Positions 44,309 to 50,296 of a DNA stretch of 50,296 nucleotides are shown piece by piece (the stretch's first letter is position 1; every line of letters begins with the position of its first letter). The DNA is taken from positions 1 to 50,296 of the forward strand of contig NZ_FQVG01000012.1 of assembly GCF_900129265.1 (NCBI RefSeq), in the 5' to 3' direction. Made by a program: the position numbers and the translations under genes. The stretch is from Caloramator proteoclasticus DSM 10124 (GTDB lineage: Bacteria > Bacillota > Clostridia > Clostridiales > Caloramatoraceae). The notes below the pieces were generated by a model. It saw only the letters and a program-made list of their open reading frames with translations. It did not search any database and was not told the origin of the DNA.

Positions 44309-44887
44309 CTATTTTAATATCGTATGCATCTTTTGGTATAGTACAAAAGTTACAAACGATGCTACTATACCCTTAATCAAATTAAAGGGCATAATGCAGT
44401 ACACAATTAAAGTATTTAAATCTACAACTAAACTGTTTACCTTTGAAGTTACTTGAACAACAGCCTTAATTGGAAAATGTAGAACCTTTTCATAGAGCGG
44501 TAAGAAAACATAATAGTTTGCAACAGATGCTATAACTGCCATTACAAGCACACCAGAAGTTAAAGACAAAACTGCTCCCTTTTTTGTCTTATCCCTTTTA
44601 TAAAGTGCACCAGCAGTATATACTAAGCTTGATCCTACTATAAAATTAGCAAATTCCCCTATACCAAATGTACTTCCCTTTGTAATAAGATGTAGAAGAT
44701 TTTTAACCGCCTCCACAACAATACCAAATAAAGGGCCAAAGGCAAAGGCTGCAAATAGTGCTGGTACATCACTTAAATCAATCTTTAAAAAATCTGGAAA
44801 AAGTGGCAGTGGAAATTCAATAAACATAATTAAATAGGCCACTGCTGCCAAAATTGAAATTTTTGTTAGTTTCTGTGTCTTTGACAT
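44309..44887 (-). CDS. ribU: Riboflavin ECF transporter S component RibU
   Basis: This 192-residue substrate-binding membrane protein has about six helices. KISILAAVAYLIMFIEFPLPLFPDFLKIDLSDVPAL and FGIGEFANFIVGSSL are typical of RibU. It works with a shared EcfAAT energy module, not in this window. The start at 44887 is chosen from AGGGGAGGAT upstream; the frame extends to 44956, but that falls inside the riboswitch terminator. Control is by the FMN riboswitch at 44968-45070. Confidence 0.9.
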   Translation of the reverse strand: MSKTQKLTKISILAAVAYLIMFIEFPLPLFPDFLKIDLSDVPALFAAFAFGPLFGIVVEAVKNLLHLITKGSTFGIGEFANFIVGSSLVYTAGALYKRDKTKKGAVLSLTSGVLVMAVIASVANYYVFLPLYEKVLHFPIKAVVQVTSKVNSLVVDLNTLIVYCIMPFNLIKGIVASFVTFVLYQKMHTILK

Positions 44888-44925
44888 AAAATCCTCCCCT
44901 TTCTTTAATCTCAGGGCGGAGAGAA

Positions 44926-44955
44926 AATAAAAAACCTCTGAAATCTCCAGAGGCA
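44926..44955 (-). terminator. Riboswitch expression-platform terminator
   Basis: CCTCTG and CAGAGG pair around 7-8 nt and TTTTTTATTTTC follows on the minus strand, between the FMN aptamer and the ribU start. Confidence 0.8.
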
Positions 44956-44967
44956 AAAAAAGATAAA

Positions 44968-45070
44968 CCTTCTCCCATCCAGACTATACTGTCGGCCTCG
45001 GAATTTCACCGAGTCATGCCTTGCGGCTCGCGGGCTATACCGCCGGTCGGGAATTTCACCCTGCCCTGAA
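44968..45070 (-). promoter_or_regulatory. FMN riboswitch (RFN element)
   Basis: On the minus strand the conserved blocks appear in order: CAGGGTGAAATTCCCGACCG, GCGGTATAGCCCGCGAGCCG, GGTGAAATTCCGAGGCCGAC and AGTCTGGATGGGAGAAGG. This is a full aptamer of about 100 nt. High FMN should favour the terminator at 44926-44955 and switch ribU off. Confidence 0.95.
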
Positions 45071-45103
45071 GATTTTTTATTCTTATAATTTTATCTATAT
45101 AGT

Positions 45104-45132
45104 ATTATATAATAATTTCCAGTTGAATTCAA
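45104..45132 (-). promoter_or_regulatory. Promoter of ribU
   Basis: Minus-strand TTGAAT (45132-45127), a 17-bp spacer and TATAAT (45109-45104), about 35 bp upstream of the aptamer and just past the end of the Crp-family gene. Confidence 0.6.
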
Positions 45133-45136
45133 TATT

Positions 45137-45823
45137 TTAAGCACAGAATTTTTCTAAATCTAATATTTTTAAATAGCGTCTTCCTGATTCTATTATCCCA
45201 CTATCTTTAAATTCGTTTACAATACGAGATAGGGTTTCTCTTGTCATATTTAATAGATAAGCTATTTCTTGATAGTTTACATCAAGCTCTACCTCAACTT
45301 GTCCATCCTTATAGCTACTATATCCATTAAAATACTCAAGTATAAAGCTTACAAAGGAATGTCTATGGTTGCCGGAGCTTGTATATCCTTGTCTTATCAT
45401 CTGTAAGTCCATACTTTTTATAATTAGGCTGTGTATATATACTCTAAATTCAGCATTTTCCTTTAAATAATTTAATATCTTATCTTTATCAATAAGATAA
45501 ACACAGCTATTTATCGCTGCCTCGTATTTAAAGGTAGATTCATCTGTAAACACAGAAAAGTTAAAAAACTCCCCTGGGAATACGAAGCTACATATCATAT
45601 CCCTTCCCATATAGTTGTCGTGCTTTATTGCAAATTTACCTCTTTCTAAAAAGAAAAACTTACTTTTTATATTTTCTCTTTCAATTTCTTCACCCTTTAA
45701 GTATAGAACCTTCTTAAAGTCATCACCAAAAATATTGTAAAATTTATCTATTGTTTTTTCTATGTCATAAAAATATCTTCTATGATGTGTACTTAAAATC
45801 TTGTCATAAATTTCCCTACTCAC
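45137..45823 (-). CDS. Crp/Fnr-family transcriptional regulator
   Basis: This 228-residue protein has a cyclic-nucleotide-binding-like beta roll (residues about 20-130, with FFFLERGKFAIKHDNY and FPGEFFNF) and a C-terminal winged helix (NYQEIAYLLNMTRETLSRIVNEFKDSGII). There is no N-terminal Cys cluster, so it is not a typical oxygen-sensing Fnr. The effector is unknown. A sigma-28-type box lies 30-60 bp upstream, which would place it in the motility regulon. No terminator separates it from the ribU promoter. Confidence 0.88.
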   Translation of the reverse strand: MSREIYDKILSTHHRRYFYDIEKTIDKFYNIFGDDFKKVLYLKGEEIERENIKSKFFFLERGKFAIKHDNYMGRDMICSFVFPGEFFNFSVFTDESTFKYEAAINSCVYLIDKDKILNYLKENAEFRVYIHSLIIKSMDLQMIRQGYTSSGNHRHSFVSFILEYFNGYSSYKDGQVEVELDVNYQEIAYLLNMTRETLSRIVNEFKDSGIIESGRRYLKILDLEKFCA

Positions 45824-45854
45824 ACTCTCACTCCCTTTAAAGTTACTATACTAT

Positions 45855-45881
45855 ATATCGTAATCTATTTAAAAAAATTTA
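45855..45881 (-). promoter_or_regulatory. Sigma-28 (SigD)-type promoter of the Crp-family gene
   Basis: Read on the minus strand there is TAAA, exactly 15 bp, then TACGATAT, only two mismatches from TAAA-N15-GCCGATAT. The leader would be about 25 nt. Confidence 0.6.
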
Positions 45882-45928
45882 GTTAATTTTTATAAAAAAA
45901 TAAAGAATTATTTAGAACTATTTAAAAT

Positions 45929-45950
45929 AAGGACACCTACAGGTGTCCTT
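45929..45950 (-). terminator. Terminator of the tex-amidohydrolase operon
   Basis: AAGGACACCT and AGGTGTCCTT form a compact hairpin that overlaps the stop codon of the amidohydrolase at 45950; TTATTTT follows on the minus strand. Confidence 0.75.
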
Positions 45951-47107
45951 TATGCCCTCTTAAATACAATTCTTCCATCTATTAAAACATATTGTGTCTT
46001 TGCCATTACATCAAGTGGAAATTTATCTAACACTACTATATCTGCATCCTTTCCAACCTCTAAAGAACCAACTCTATCATCAATCTTTAATATCTTTGCT
46101 GGATTTATTGTAATTGCCTTTAAAGCTTCCATTTCATCCATACCGTGCTTTACTGCAAGGGCCGCACATAGAGGTAGATATTGTATTGGAATAACTCCGT
46201 GGTCAGTCATTATTGCAATATCTATTCCCTTTTTACTAAGAATACCTGCAGTTTCAAAGGTCAATTCCCTAAGTTCTACCTTACTTCTCTCAGAAAGGCT
46301 TGGTCCTACTATAAGAGGATACCCCTCTTCCTTTAACTCATCAGCTATTAGATGTCCCTCTGTACAGTGATCTAAGGTTAAATCTATATTGAACTCCTTT
46401 GCTATTCTAATTGCAGTAAACATATCATCAGCCCTATGAGCGTGTACTTTTAAAGGTATTTCCCTTTTTAAAACTGGAATTAGACTTTCGTATCTCATAT
46501 CGAAATCTGGTTTATCTTCTTCTTCCTCTGCATTTTCCTTTTTATTTAAATACTCCTGTGCCTTATATAATGTATCCCTCAAAAGAGCAGCAATTCCCAT
46601 TCTTGTTGTAGGCATCTCGTGCTTCTCGTGATAAGTTGATTTTGGATTTTCTCCAAAGGCTACCTTTATAGCAGCTGGACTCTTTACAATCATATTATCT
46701 ATTCTTTTGCCATAGGTCTTTATTACTGCAAAGCTTCCTGAAATTACATTAGCACTTCCAGGTCCTGAGCAAACACAGGTTATACCATTTTCATAAGCCT
46801 CTTTGAAGGTTTTATCCATTGGATTTATACCATCTATTGCTCTTAAATGTGGCGTTATAGGATCAGTTGCTTCGTTGCCATCTGCTCCCTCAAAGCCAAC
46901 TCCATCCTCCCACATTCCAAGGTGGCAGTGGGCATCAATCATACCTGGCATTATATAACCACCCTTTGCATCTATAACTTCAAAATCTCCTTCAAATTGC
47001 TTTTCTTCTCCTACATATTTTATCTTTGAACCATCCACAAGGACACAACCATTCTCTATAATTTTACCTGCCATAGTCAAAACAGTACCATTTTTTATTA
47101 AAATCAT
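45950..47107 (-). CDS. Amidohydrolase-superfamily protein (imidazolonepropionase-like)
   Basis: This 385-residue metal-dependent hydrolase has the HxH motif in MIDAHCHLGMWED near residue 60, later His in LKVHAHRADD and LDHCTEGH, and the catalytic Asp in IMTDHGVIP. ATINPAKILKIDDRVGSLEVGKDADIVVLD is the C-terminal signature of the superfamily. There is no signal peptide. The substrate is unknown, though the branch includes cyclic imidase and dipeptidase-like enzymes. It follows tex by 12 nt. Confidence 0.82.
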   Translation of the reverse strand: MILIKNGTVLTMAGKIIENGCVLVDGSKIKYVGEEKQFEGDFEVIDAKGGYIMPGMIDAHCHLGMWEDGVGFEGADGNEATDPITPHLRAIDGINPMDKTFKEAYENGITCVCSGPGSANVISGSFAVIKTYGKRIDNMIVKSPAAIKVAFGENPKSTYHEKHEMPTTRMGIAALLRDTLYKAQEYLNKKENAEEEEDKPDFDMRYESLIPVLKREIPLKVHAHRADDMFTAIRIAKEFNIDLTLDHCTEGHLIADELKEEGYPLIVGPSLSERSKVELRELTFETAGILSKKGIDIAIMTDHGVIPIQYLPLCAALAVKHGMDEMEALKAITINPAKILKIDDRVGSLEVGKDADIVVLDKFPLDVMAKTQYVLIDGRIVFKRA

Positions 47108-47119
47108 CTAATTACCCCC

Positions 47120-49273
47120 TTATATCTTCATTGAAAGTGCTATTCTCTTTCTTTCTAAATCTACCTCTAAAACCTTAACATCTACAACTTGACCTACCTT
47201 AACATAATCTGCTGGATGTTTAACATACGTTTCTGATATCTCAGACTTATGAACAAGTCCATCTTGATGAACTCCTATGTCAACAAAAGCACCAAAATCT
47301 GCAACATTTCTTACTGTTCCCTTTAAAATCATACCTGGCTTTAAATCCTCCATCTTTAGGACATCGCTTCTAAAGATTGGCTTTTCAAGTTCATCTCTTA
47401 TATCTCTTCCTGGCTTTTTAAGTTCCTTAACTATATCAAGTAAAGTAGGTATTCCTATATTAATTTCAGATGCAATTTTTTCTTCTCCATAATTTTTAAG
47501 TCTTACATCTATATCCTGAAGTTTATTTTGCTTAACATCCTCTTTGCTATATCCTAATATATTTATAAGTTTTTCTGCTGCTTCATAGGATTCTGGGTGA
47601 ACAGCAGTATTGTCAAAAACATTATCTCCATCTGTTATTCTCAAAAATCCTGCACACTGCTCAAAGGCCTTCTCTCCAAGCCTTTTTACCTTTAAAAGTT
47701 CTCTTCTATTTTTAAATTTTCCATTTTCTTCTCTGTATTCTACTATGTTTTTAGCAATAGCAGCATTTATACCTGAAACATATGAAAGTAGCGATTGTGA
47801 TGCTGTATTTAAATCTACTCCAACTGAGTTTACCGCATCCTCTACAACTCCATTCAATGCCTCTGAAAGACGCTTTTGTGATACATCGTGCTGATACTGA
47901 CCAACACCTATTGATTTTGGATCAATTTTTACAAGTTCTGCAAGTGGATCCTGAAGTCTTCTGGCAATTGAGATTGCACCTCTTAATGAAACATTTATAT
48001 CTGGAAACTCCTTTGCCGCAAGTTCTGATGCTGAATAAACTGATGCCCCTGCCTCAGATACAACAACATAGTATATCTCTTTTCCACTTTCTTTCTTTAC
48101 TTCCCTTATAAGTTCTGATAAAAATGCCTCTGATTCACGAGATGCAGTACCATTACCTAAAGAAATAATCTCCACATTATGCTTGTAAATTAGCTCCTTA
48201 AGAGCTCTTTTACTACCCTCTATATCGTTTTGTGGTTCTGTTGGATAAACTGTTGTAGTATCAAGCAGCTTTCCTGTTTCATCTACAACAGCTATCTTAC
48301 ATCCTGTTCTAAACGCAGGGTCAAATCCTAAAACCACCTTATTTTTTACAGGAGGTTGAAGAAGTAGATTTTTTAAGTTAATTGAAAATACCTTTATTGC
48401 CTGCTCTTCTGCTTTGTCTGTAAGCATATTTCTAATTTCCCTCTCTATAGAAGGAAAAATCAATCTATTGTAGCTGTCCTTTATTGCATCCCTTATGTAT
48501 TTTGTCTCCTGTGCTTCTCTTTTTATTATCTTCTTTTCAAGATATAAAAGTATTTTTTCAACTGGTGCATCTATCTTAACTTGTAAAAATTCTTCTCTTT
48601 CTCCTCTGTTTATTGCTAAAATTCTGTGGGGTACAATTCTACAAACTGCCTCACTATAATCGTAGTACATTTCGTATGGTGAACGTTCATCCTTTGTCTT
48701 TTTTGTTACTATAACTCCCTCTTTATATGTAATATCTCTAATTGCCTTTCTGTAATCTGCATTATCCGATATATCCTCTGCTATAATATCAAGTGCACCT
48801 GAAATAGCATCTTCCTTTGTTGTTACCTTTAACTCTTCATTTATGTATTTTTCTGCTTCCTTTTCTAAATCTCCATCGAAATCCTGTGAGATTATTAAGT
48901 TAGCAAGTGGTTCTAATCCCTTTTCCTTTGCTATAGTTGCTCTTGTCCTCTTCTTTGGTCTAAAGGGGCGATAAATATCATCTACCTCTGTTATTGTCTC
49001 TGCTGCTTCAATCTTTGCAACTATTTCATCTGTAAGCTTTCCCTGTTCATCTATTAGTCTTTTTACTTCATCTTTTTTAGCCAATAGGTTTCTAAGATAC
49101 GTCAACCTTTCATAAAAATTTCTGAGTGTTGTATCATCAAGATTTCCTGTAGCCTCTTTACGATATCTTGCAATAAAGGGAATGGTATTTCCTGCATCAA
49201 TTAAATCTACTGTGTTTTTTACCTGCCATTCCTTTATTCCAAGCTCCTCTGAAAGCCTTTTTATAATATCCAT
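47120..49273 (-). CDS. tex: Tex family transcription accessory protein
   Basis: This 717-residue protein is a full-length Tex. An N-terminal helical region with PFIARYRKEATGNLDDTTLRNFYERL is followed by a YqgF/RNase H-like domain (VLGFDPAFRTGCKIAVVDETG), helix-hairpin-helix motifs (SLLSYVSGINAAIAKNIVEYREENG) and a C-terminal S1 domain (GMILKGTVRNVADFGAFVDIG). It binds nucleic acid and affects transcription and RNA turnover. The start at 49273 follows GGAGTGATGG. DUF2294 lies 6 nt upstream. Confidence 0.95.
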   Translation of the reverse strand: MDIIKRLSEELGIKEWQVKNTVDLIDAGNTIPFIARYRKEATGNLDDTTLRNFYERLTYLRNLLAKKDEVKRLIDEQGKLTDEIVAKIEAAETITEVDDIYRPFRPKKRTRATIAKEKGLEPLANLIISQDFDGDLEKEAEKYINEELKVTTKEDAISGALDIIAEDISDNADYRKAIRDITYKEGVIVTKKTKDERSPYEMYYDYSEAVCRIVPHRILAINRGEREEFLQVKIDAPVEKILLYLEKKIIKREAQETKYIRDAIKDSYNRLIFPSIEREIRNMLTDKAEEQAIKVFSINLKNLLLQPPVKNKVVLGFDPAFRTGCKIAVVDETGKLLDTTTVYPTEPQNDIEGSKRALKELIYKHNVEIISLGNGTASRESEAFLSELIREVKKESGKEIYYVVVSEAGASVYSASELAAKEFPDINVSLRGAISIARRLQDPLAELVKIDPKSIGVGQYQHDVSQKRLSEALNGVVEDAVNSVGVDLNTASQSLLSYVSGINAAIAKNIVEYREENGKFKNRRELLKVKRLGEKAFEQCAGFLRITDGDNVFDNTAVHPESYEAAEKLINILGYSKEDVKQNKLQDIDVRLKNYGEEKIASEINIGIPTLLDIVKELKKPGRDIRDELEKPIFRSDVLKMEDLKPGMILKGTVRNVADFGAFVDIGVHQDGLVHKSEISETYVKHPADYVKVGQVVDVKVLEVDLERKRIALSMKI

Positions 49274-49279
49274 TACCCA

Positions 49280-49645
49280 TCACTCCTTAAACAAACTTTC
49301 AACATCCTTTTCCATAACAAAAACCATCAGATACTCGCCTGTTTTTGTACTAATGTCACAGTGAATACTAACAACCTTTACATTTACAATCTCCTCAATT
49401 ATAGTCTCAAGTTTTCCTCTTAAGACATCCTCAAGCATATATCTAAACTCTTTAATTGTTTTTCTTCCCTCTGGAGATTGTGCAAGCCTTTTTTCTGCAG
49501 GGGTTAAAACTTTTTTTAACCTGACAATTATCATATCCTTAAATATGTGTGCCATTGCTTCTTCTGCACCACGACCTATCTCTTCCTTTTCAAAATGTAT
49601 TAAAGCATTGCTTATTTTCATTTCTAAATTTCCCTTTAGAGACAT
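49280..49645 (-). CDS. DUF2294 (MpsC-like) protein
   Basis: This 121-residue protein matches DUF2294: FEKEEIGRGAEEAMAHIFKDMIIVRLKKVLTPAEKRLA, then GRKTIKEFRYML. The family was linked to a membrane-potential system in Staphylococcus (MpsC), but clostridial solo copies have no proven role. No membrane segment is seen. The ATG follows GGAGGTAT, with a promoter at 49676-49704. It is 6 nt before tex, so the two are co-transcribed. Confidence 0.8.
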   Translation of the reverse strand: MSLKGNLEMKISNALIHFEKEEIGRGAEEAMAHIFKDMIIVRLKKVLTPAEKRLAQSPEGRKTIKEFRYMLEDVLRGKLETIIEEIVNVKVVSIHCDISTKTGEYLMVFVMEKDVESLFKE

Positions 49646-49675
49646 AAATATACCTCCATTTATAATTTCTCTACT

Positions 49676-49704
49676 ATTTTATATTTACCTTCCTATAATA
49701 TCAA
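49676..49704 (-). promoter_or_regulatory. Promoter of DUF2294-tex-amidohydrolase
   Basis: Minus-strand TTGATA (49704-49699), a 17-bp spacer and TAAAAT (49681-49676), about 30 bp before the DUF2294 start. Confidence 0.6.
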
Positions 49705-49716
49705 GGGAAATTTAAT

Positions 49717-49974
49717 TTATTTAAATATTAAAAAAGATATCAACAATTGCAATATGATTATTGCAGGTACTCCATACCTAAACTTAGGTTTTCTTGTTTT
49801 ATGGTGAAAGAGGTACATTGATAAATATACACCTATACTTCCACCTATTAGAGCTACAATCAATAGAGTATTCTCCCTTATTCTCCATCTTTTATATTTC
49901 GCTTTAAATTTATCTATCATAATAAGTAAAATACCTAAGATATTAACGATTAACAAATAATATTCAAACAGCAT
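49717..49974 (-). CDS. DUF1294 membrane protein
   Basis: This 85-residue protein has three membrane helices and the family motif IDKFKAKYKRWRIRENTLLIVALIGGSIGVYLSMYLFHHKT, with KPKFRYGVPAIIILQ near the end. The start at 49974 follows GGGGGGTGA. An in-frame start at 49989 lies inside that site. The function is unknown. It precedes DUF2294 by about 70 nt, which holds a separate promoter. Confidence 0.85.
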   Translation of the reverse strand: MLFEYYLLIVNILGILLIMIDKFKAKYKRWRIRENTLLIVALIGGSIGVYLSMYLFHHKTRKPKFRYGVPAIIILQLLISFLIFK

Positions 49975-50138
49975 CTTTTCACCCCCCAAAAAGTGCCACC
50001 AAGAGCTCCGAAAAAATAGTGGCTTTTAATGACGTTTTTTATAAATATTCAACTTAATTTAATAAAATGCATAAAAAGTTATTAATGTAAAATGCGTAGC
50101 ATTAAAAATATAGTAATATTTGTTAATTCAATCTATAT

Positions 50139-50165
50139 AGGGCTTTGTTTTGAGCCCTATTTTTA
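50139..50165 (+). terminator. Terminator-like hairpin near the transposase fragment
   Basis: ATAGGGCT and AGCCCTAT pair around TTGTTTTG with a T-rich run on the plus strand. No plus-strand gene ends here, so it may be a boundary of an insertion sequence. The region 49975-50138 otherwise shows only a small AATGC/GCATT hairpin at 50091-50103. Confidence 0.5.
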
Positions 50166-50178
50166 TTATTTCCTCATT

Positions 50179-50296
50179 TTAGGGCGTAGCAAAGCTAAGG
50201 GTGGCCTTTTGCTGCATAATTAAGTTGACCATCCTTACTATATTACACGCAGTGTTTGCTAAAATAATATGTATTTTAGCACCTACAAGTCGAAGA
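50179..50296 (-). pseudogene. IS1182-like DDE transposase, C-terminal fragment
   Basis: A minus-strand frame enters from the window edge and ends at a TAA (50181-50179). Its 38 residues include LVGAKIHIILANTACNIVRMVNLI, which fits the C-terminal pattern (R-x-G-x-x-K-x-H-x-x-x-x-x-x-A-x-N-x-x-R-M) of IS1182-type transposases. The fragment is too short for a firm family. It is a different IS type from that at position 1. Confidence 0.55.

Noticed and set aside
31998-50000. Fourteen-base exact match GGTGGCACTTTTTG at 32002-32015 and, inverted, at 49987-50000
   Set aside because: The first lies in the nfnB coding end, and nothing around either copy matches further, so chance is the simplest reading.

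Overview
This window looks like a piece of an AT-rich, low-GC Firmicute chromosome, most likely an anaerobic, motile, spore-forming clostridium of the Caloramator/Thermoanaerobacter sort. The inference rests on strong GGAGG ribosome sites, rho-independent terminators, the PrkA-YhbH-SpoVR sporulation set, NfnAB electron bifurcation, a selenium-type YedE/YedF set, an FMN riboswitch and an H-NOX chemoreceptor that aligns without gaps to the Caldanaerobacter Tar4 domain as I remember it. The sequence opens inside an ISL3-type transposase and closes inside an IS1182-like transposase, so it may be a whole contig broken at insertion sequences.

Layout. 1-5.4 kb: transposase end, a ferritin-like DUF2202 gene, a chemoreceptor pseudogene with two frameshifts, a 43-residue basic protein and a membrane-anchored propeller protein. 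5.4-9.2 kb: a small membrane protein, helD with a zinc-ribbon partner, a holin-like protein and tRNA-Trp. 9.2-12.1 kb: a Cache-HAMP-PAS-GGDEF-EAL c-di-GMP enzyme. 12.4-16.8 kb: a fructoside PTS operon (LicT-type antiterminator, RAT/terminator, EIIBC, fructokinase, GH32-like protein). 16.8-21.2 kb: prkA-yhbH-spoVR. 21.3-24.9 kb: an ABC exporter with a frameshifted permease and a TetR regulator, with two matching operators at the promoter. 25.1-29.9 kb: phosphodiesterase, UMF1-type MFS protein, a 73-residue orphan, a LiaF-like protein, sdpRI and a TSCPD protein. 30.1-34.3 kb: yedE-yedF-DUF3343, then nfnAB. 34.8-40.6 kb: a seven-gene minus-strand run tsaE-tsaB-rimI-epimerase-aroA-aroC-aroE. 41-44.3 kb: H-NOX chemoreceptor and a divergent tandem HD-GYP protein. 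44.3-50 kb: ribU with FMN riboswitch, a Crp-family regulator, an amidohydrolase, tex, DUF2294 and DUF1294.

How the genes work together. A motility and c-di-GMP theme runs through the window. The two chemoreceptors, the GGDEF-EAL protein and the Crp-family regulator all have a minus-strand TAA(A/G)-N14/15-CGATA(A/T) box upstream, which fits the flagellar sigma-28 (SigD) consensus.

The most unusual structure is a family of four intergenic palindromic elements (3296-3485, 8812-8947, 34455-34737, 40743-41024). Each abuts two locus-specific imperfect direct repeats of about 17-25 bp, and each flank is itself a hairpin resembling a terminator. It looks as if the element inserts into terminators and duplicates them. 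Two copies carry, at the apex of their palindrome, a nearly identical GC-rich 80-bp insert with two hairpins that share the same AGGAC pentaloop. No CRISPR array, prophage or rRNA was seen.
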